NCBI GenBank assembly: GCA_002788555.1
Contig: PFRL01000001.1
Location: 3,259-11,890, forward strand
Length of the DNA: 8,632 nucleotides
From: Parcubacteria group bacterium CG_4_9_14_0_2_um_filter_35_11
Lineage (GTDB): Bacteria; Patescibacteriota; Minisyncoccia; Minisyncoccales; GCA-002788555
Reading direction: 5' to 3'
Part shown: piece after piece, positions 6,681 through 8,632 of the stretch
How the letters are laid out: the number at the start of each line of letters is the position of its first letter
Position numbering within the stretch: position 1 is the first letter of the stretch
Notes under the pieces: generated by a model
What the model was told of the DNA's origin: nothing
The model's database searches: none
The model's input: only the letters and a program-made list of their open reading frames with translations
Made by a program: the position numbers and the translations under genes

Positions 6681-6712
6681 AAATATAATTAGAAATAAAT
6701 ATAATTAGAAAT
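6681..6712. repeat. Tandem duplication, 16 bp x 2, just upstream of nrdG
   Basis: The unit AAATATAATTAGAAAT occurs twice head to tail with no mismatch (6681-6696 and 6697-6712), 5 bp before the nrdG start codon. On the minus strand each copy contains TTATATT, so the array carries two -10-like boxes 16 bp apart, though no good -35 box is seen. It may be replication slippage or a duplicated promoter element. Confidence 0.85.
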
Positions 6713-6714
6713 AT

Positions 6715-6735
6715 AAAAAAACCTAAAAATAGGTT
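6715..6735 (-). terminator. Weak Rho-independent terminator-like hairpin after nrdD
   Basis: Read on the minus strand, AACCTA (6735-6730), a TTTT loop and TAGGTT (6725-6720) form a 6-bp hairpin followed at once by a T run (6719-6715). The shape is that of an intrinsic terminator, but only two of six pairs are G-C, so it is probably leaky. It could lower transcription into nrdG and the genes beyond. Confidence 0.45.
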
Positions 6736-6739
6736 GGGA

Positions 6740-6787
6740 AGTTCTTTAAACCTTCAGTTCTTTAAACCTTCAGTTCTTTAAACCCTT
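6740..6787. repeat. Tandem repeat, 16 bp x about 3, covering the nrdD stop
   Basis: The unit AGTTCTTTAAACCTTC is perfect at 6740-6755 and 6756-6771. A third copy at 6772-6787 matches through its first 13 bases. The third copy includes the nrdD stop codon (TAA on the minus strand, 6780-6778), so the array starts in the last codons of the gene and continues into the gap. The stop lies in the first unit read on the coding strand, and the later units are untranslated. Confidence 0.9.
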
Positions 6788-8632
6788 ACCTTGAAAGTCT
6801 CTCTTCCTCGAAATTCCTCTTGTTTTCCTTTATTCCACTGCTGGACCGGCCGCAAGTAGCCTACTATTCGTGAATAAACTTCACAAGTCTGAGGTACAAC
6901 ACATTTTGGACAGGTAAAGTGTTCGCCTGAAATATAACCGTGCACCGGACAAACAGAGAAAGTTGGAGTAAAAGTTATATAGGGTAAATGATATTTTTCA
7001 AAAATTCTTTTTAAAAGTTTTTTTAGTATCTTGGGATCGTTAATTCTTTCTCCCAAGAAAAGATGTAAAACTGTTCCGCCTGTATATTTTGTTTGAAGTT
7101 TATCTTGTAACTCTAAAGCTTCAAAAATATCATCGGTATAATTTACCGGTAGTTGACTTGAATTTGTATAATAAGGGACTTTATCTCCTGCTGTTATAAT
7201 ATCAGGATATTTTTCTTTATCAATCTTGGCAAGACGATAAGAGGTTCCTTCGGCAGGAGTTGCTTCCAAGTTATACATATTTCCATCTTCGGTCTGATAT
7301 TCAATCATTCTTTCTCTCATAAAGGTAAGAACTTCTTCAGCAAATCCTCCTCCTTTTTTAGTTCCAATATCTTGTTTTACCTGTCTAAAATTTAAAAGTG
7401 CTTCATTCATTCCGATGAGTCCAATAGTGGAAAAATGATTTGCCCAATATTCTCCCCTCATCTTTTTCACGCCTTCAAGATAATAGCGAGAGTAAGGATA
7501 GAGTCCTTTTTCAGTAAGTCTTTCAATTGCTTTTCGTTTTATTTCAAGACTCTCTTTGGCTAAACTCATTAGATGATTTAGTTTTTCAAAAAATTCTTTT
7601 TTGGTCTTTGTAAGGTAGCCAATGCGAGGCATATTTATTGTTACGACACCAATACTTCCTGTCAAAGGATTGGAACCAAATAATCCCCCTCCCCGGTGAT
7701 ATAATTCTCGATTATCTAATCTTAATCGGCAACACATCGATCTTACATCTTCAGGTTTCATGTCCGAATTAATAAAATTGGAAAAGTAATTTACTCCGTA
7801 TTTTGCGGTAGCTTCCCACAAAGGTTCCAAGACACTATTATCCCAATTAAAGTCTTGGGTAATATTCACCGTAGGAATCGGGAAAGTAAAAGGTCTTCCC
7901 CTAGCGTCTCCTTCGATTAACCCCTCGTAAAAAGCTCGATTGAACATATTCATTTCTTCCTGAAAATCGCCATAGATTTCCTTTTGAGGCTGTCCGCCAA
8001 TAATTACCGGCTGATTGGCCAAGGTTGAAGGAGGATTAATGTCAATGGTTACATTAGTGAAGGGGGTCTGAAAACCAACTCGAGTAGGAATGGCACAGTT
8101 AAAAAGAAACTCTTGAATTGCCTGTTTTACTTGCTGATAATTCAAATTGTCATATCTAATAAAGGGGGCAAGAAGAGTGTCAAAGGAACTGATTGCCTGA
8201 GCTCCGGCGGACTCCCCCTGCAGAGTGTAAAAGAAATTAACTAATTGCCCAAGGGCGGTCCTGAAGTGTTTTGGTGGTTTTGATTCCACTTTTCCAAAGA
8301 CTCCTCGAAAACCTTTTAAAAGTAAATCGTATAAATCCCAACCGCAACAATAAGCTCCCAAGGTCTGGAGATTGTGAATATGAATATCGCCCTCCTGGGC
8401 TGATTTTCTTATTTCCGGGGGATAGATTTTATTTAACCAATATTTCTTTATAATAGCGGAGGAAACATAATTATTTAAACCCTGCAGAGAATAAGCCATA
8501 TTGCTATTCTCATGGACCTCCCAGTCAAGCTCTCCCAAGTACTGGTCCACCATACCAACCGCTTCCTCAGTGGCTTTTTTGGCTTCTCTAATTCTTCGGT
8601 GTTGTTCTCGATATAAAATATAAGCTTTAGCA
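6778..8632 (-). CDS. nrdD: Anaerobic (class III) ribonucleoside-triphosphate reductase, 5' partial
   Basis: NrdD reduces ribonucleoside triphosphates to deoxyribonucleotides using a glycyl radical and works only without oxygen. The frame is open to the right edge: 26 more residues (AKAYILYREQHRRIREAK...) precede the Met at 8553, so that Met is internal, and any ATP-cone lies outside the window. Numbering from that Met, AYCCGWDL (67-74) and RSMCCRLRLDNRE (271-283) hold the likely active-site cysteines. CPVHGY (535-540) and CPKC (548-551) form the zinc site, perhaps with Cys557. SRIVGYLRPVQQW (561-573) carries the radical glycine Gly565 (codon 6859-6861). All key residues are present. The gene heads the string and is followed by its activase nrdG. 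Confidence 0.96.
   Translation of the reverse strand, partial: AKAYILYREQHRRIREAKKATEEAVGMVDQYLGELDWEVHENSNMAYSLQGLNNYVSSAIIKKYWLNKIYPPEIRKSAQEGDIHIHNLQTLGAYCCGWDLYDLLLKGFRGVFGKVESKPPKHFRTALGQLVNFFYTLQGESAGAQAISSFDTLLAPFIRYDNLNYQQVKQAIQEFLFNCAIPTRVGFQTPFTNVTIDINPPSTLANQPVIIGGQPQKEIYGDFQEEMNMFNRAFYEGLIEGDARGRPFTFPIPTVNITQDFNWDNSVLEPLWEATAKYGVNYFSNFINSDMKPEDVRSMCCRLRLDNRELYHRGGGLFGSNPLTGSIGVVTINMPRIGYLTKTKKEFFEKLNHLMSLAKESLEIKRKAIERLTEKGLYPYSRYYLEGVKKMRGEYWANHFSTIGLIGMNEALLNFRQVKQDIGTKKGGGFAEEVLTFMRERMIEYQTEDGNMYNLEATPAEGTSYRLAKIDKEKYPDIITAGDKVPYYTNSSQLPVNYTDDIFEALELQDKLQTKYTGGTVLHLFLGERINDPKILKKLLKRIFEKYHLPYITFTPTFSVCPVHGYISGEHFTCPKCVVPQTCEVYSRIVGYLRPVQQWNKGKQEEFRGRETFKVRV

Noticed and set aside
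6778..8553. A complete nrdD starting at the Met at 8553.
   Set aside because: The frame stays open to the right edge, and the upstream 26 residues (AKAYILYREQHRRIREAK...) are typical NrdD sequence, so the gene is truncated by the window and that Met is internal.
1..8632. A mobile element, CRISPR array, defence or toxin system.
   Set aside because: No transposase, integrase, spaced repeats, target duplications or known defence domains are seen. Every confident gene is housekeeping or an ordinary enzyme.

Overview
The window looks like AT-rich bacterial chromosome. The most likely source is an uncultivated anaerobe of the Patescibacteria (CPR), perhaps on the Parcubacteria side; this is inference and needs a tree. 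The clues are short gaps, one long co-directional gene string, no Shine-Dalgarno sequence at any visible start, lineage-style versions of PlsY and CTP synthase, an oxygen-sensitive class III ribonucleotide reductase, and a small membrane protein ending in an Ada-like 'WCPGA...' domain. Ribosomal protein L9 is present; some CPR groups lack it. TGA is used as a stop (pyrG), so there is no sign of code reassignment in that gene.

Layout. Positions 1-217 (minus strand) hold a hairpin-rich, relatively GC-rich stretch that runs off the left edge. It sits behind a near-consensus sigma70 promoter (TTGACA, 17 bp, TATACT) and is probably a structured RNA or long leader that I could not identify. Next comes a small membrane-anchored protein (266-697, minus). 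It diverges from rpmA (L27, 847-1146, plus), and the two share a 149-bp regulatory gap with an extended -10 promoter and a 13-bp inverted repeat.

From 1165 to the right edge everything is on the minus strand. In transcription order: nrdD (5' end off the window), nrdG, a class I methyltransferase, plsY, rplI (L9), pyrG and a COG2509-type FAD oxidoreductase. From nrdG onward the gaps are 5-26 bp, and the last pair overlaps by 4 bp (ATGA), so these six genes are probably one transcript. The 102-bp nrdD-nrdG gap is different: it holds two unrelated tandem arrays, both with 16-bp period, and a weak terminator-like hairpin.

How the genes fit together. NrdG activates NrdD to make deoxyribonucleotides without oxygen, and PyrG makes CTP, so the string supplies nucleotides at both ends. 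PlsY starts phospholipid synthesis, L9 and L27 belong to the large ribosomal subunit, and the methyltransferase and FAD enzyme have no assigned substrates. This is a growth-related housekeeping cluster. I see no mobile element, CRISPR array, defence system or tRNA. The points most worth a second look are the unidentified RNA at the left edge, the altered first active-site motif of PlsY, the paired 16-bp repeats, the 13-bp inverted repeat and the lack of ribosome binding sites.
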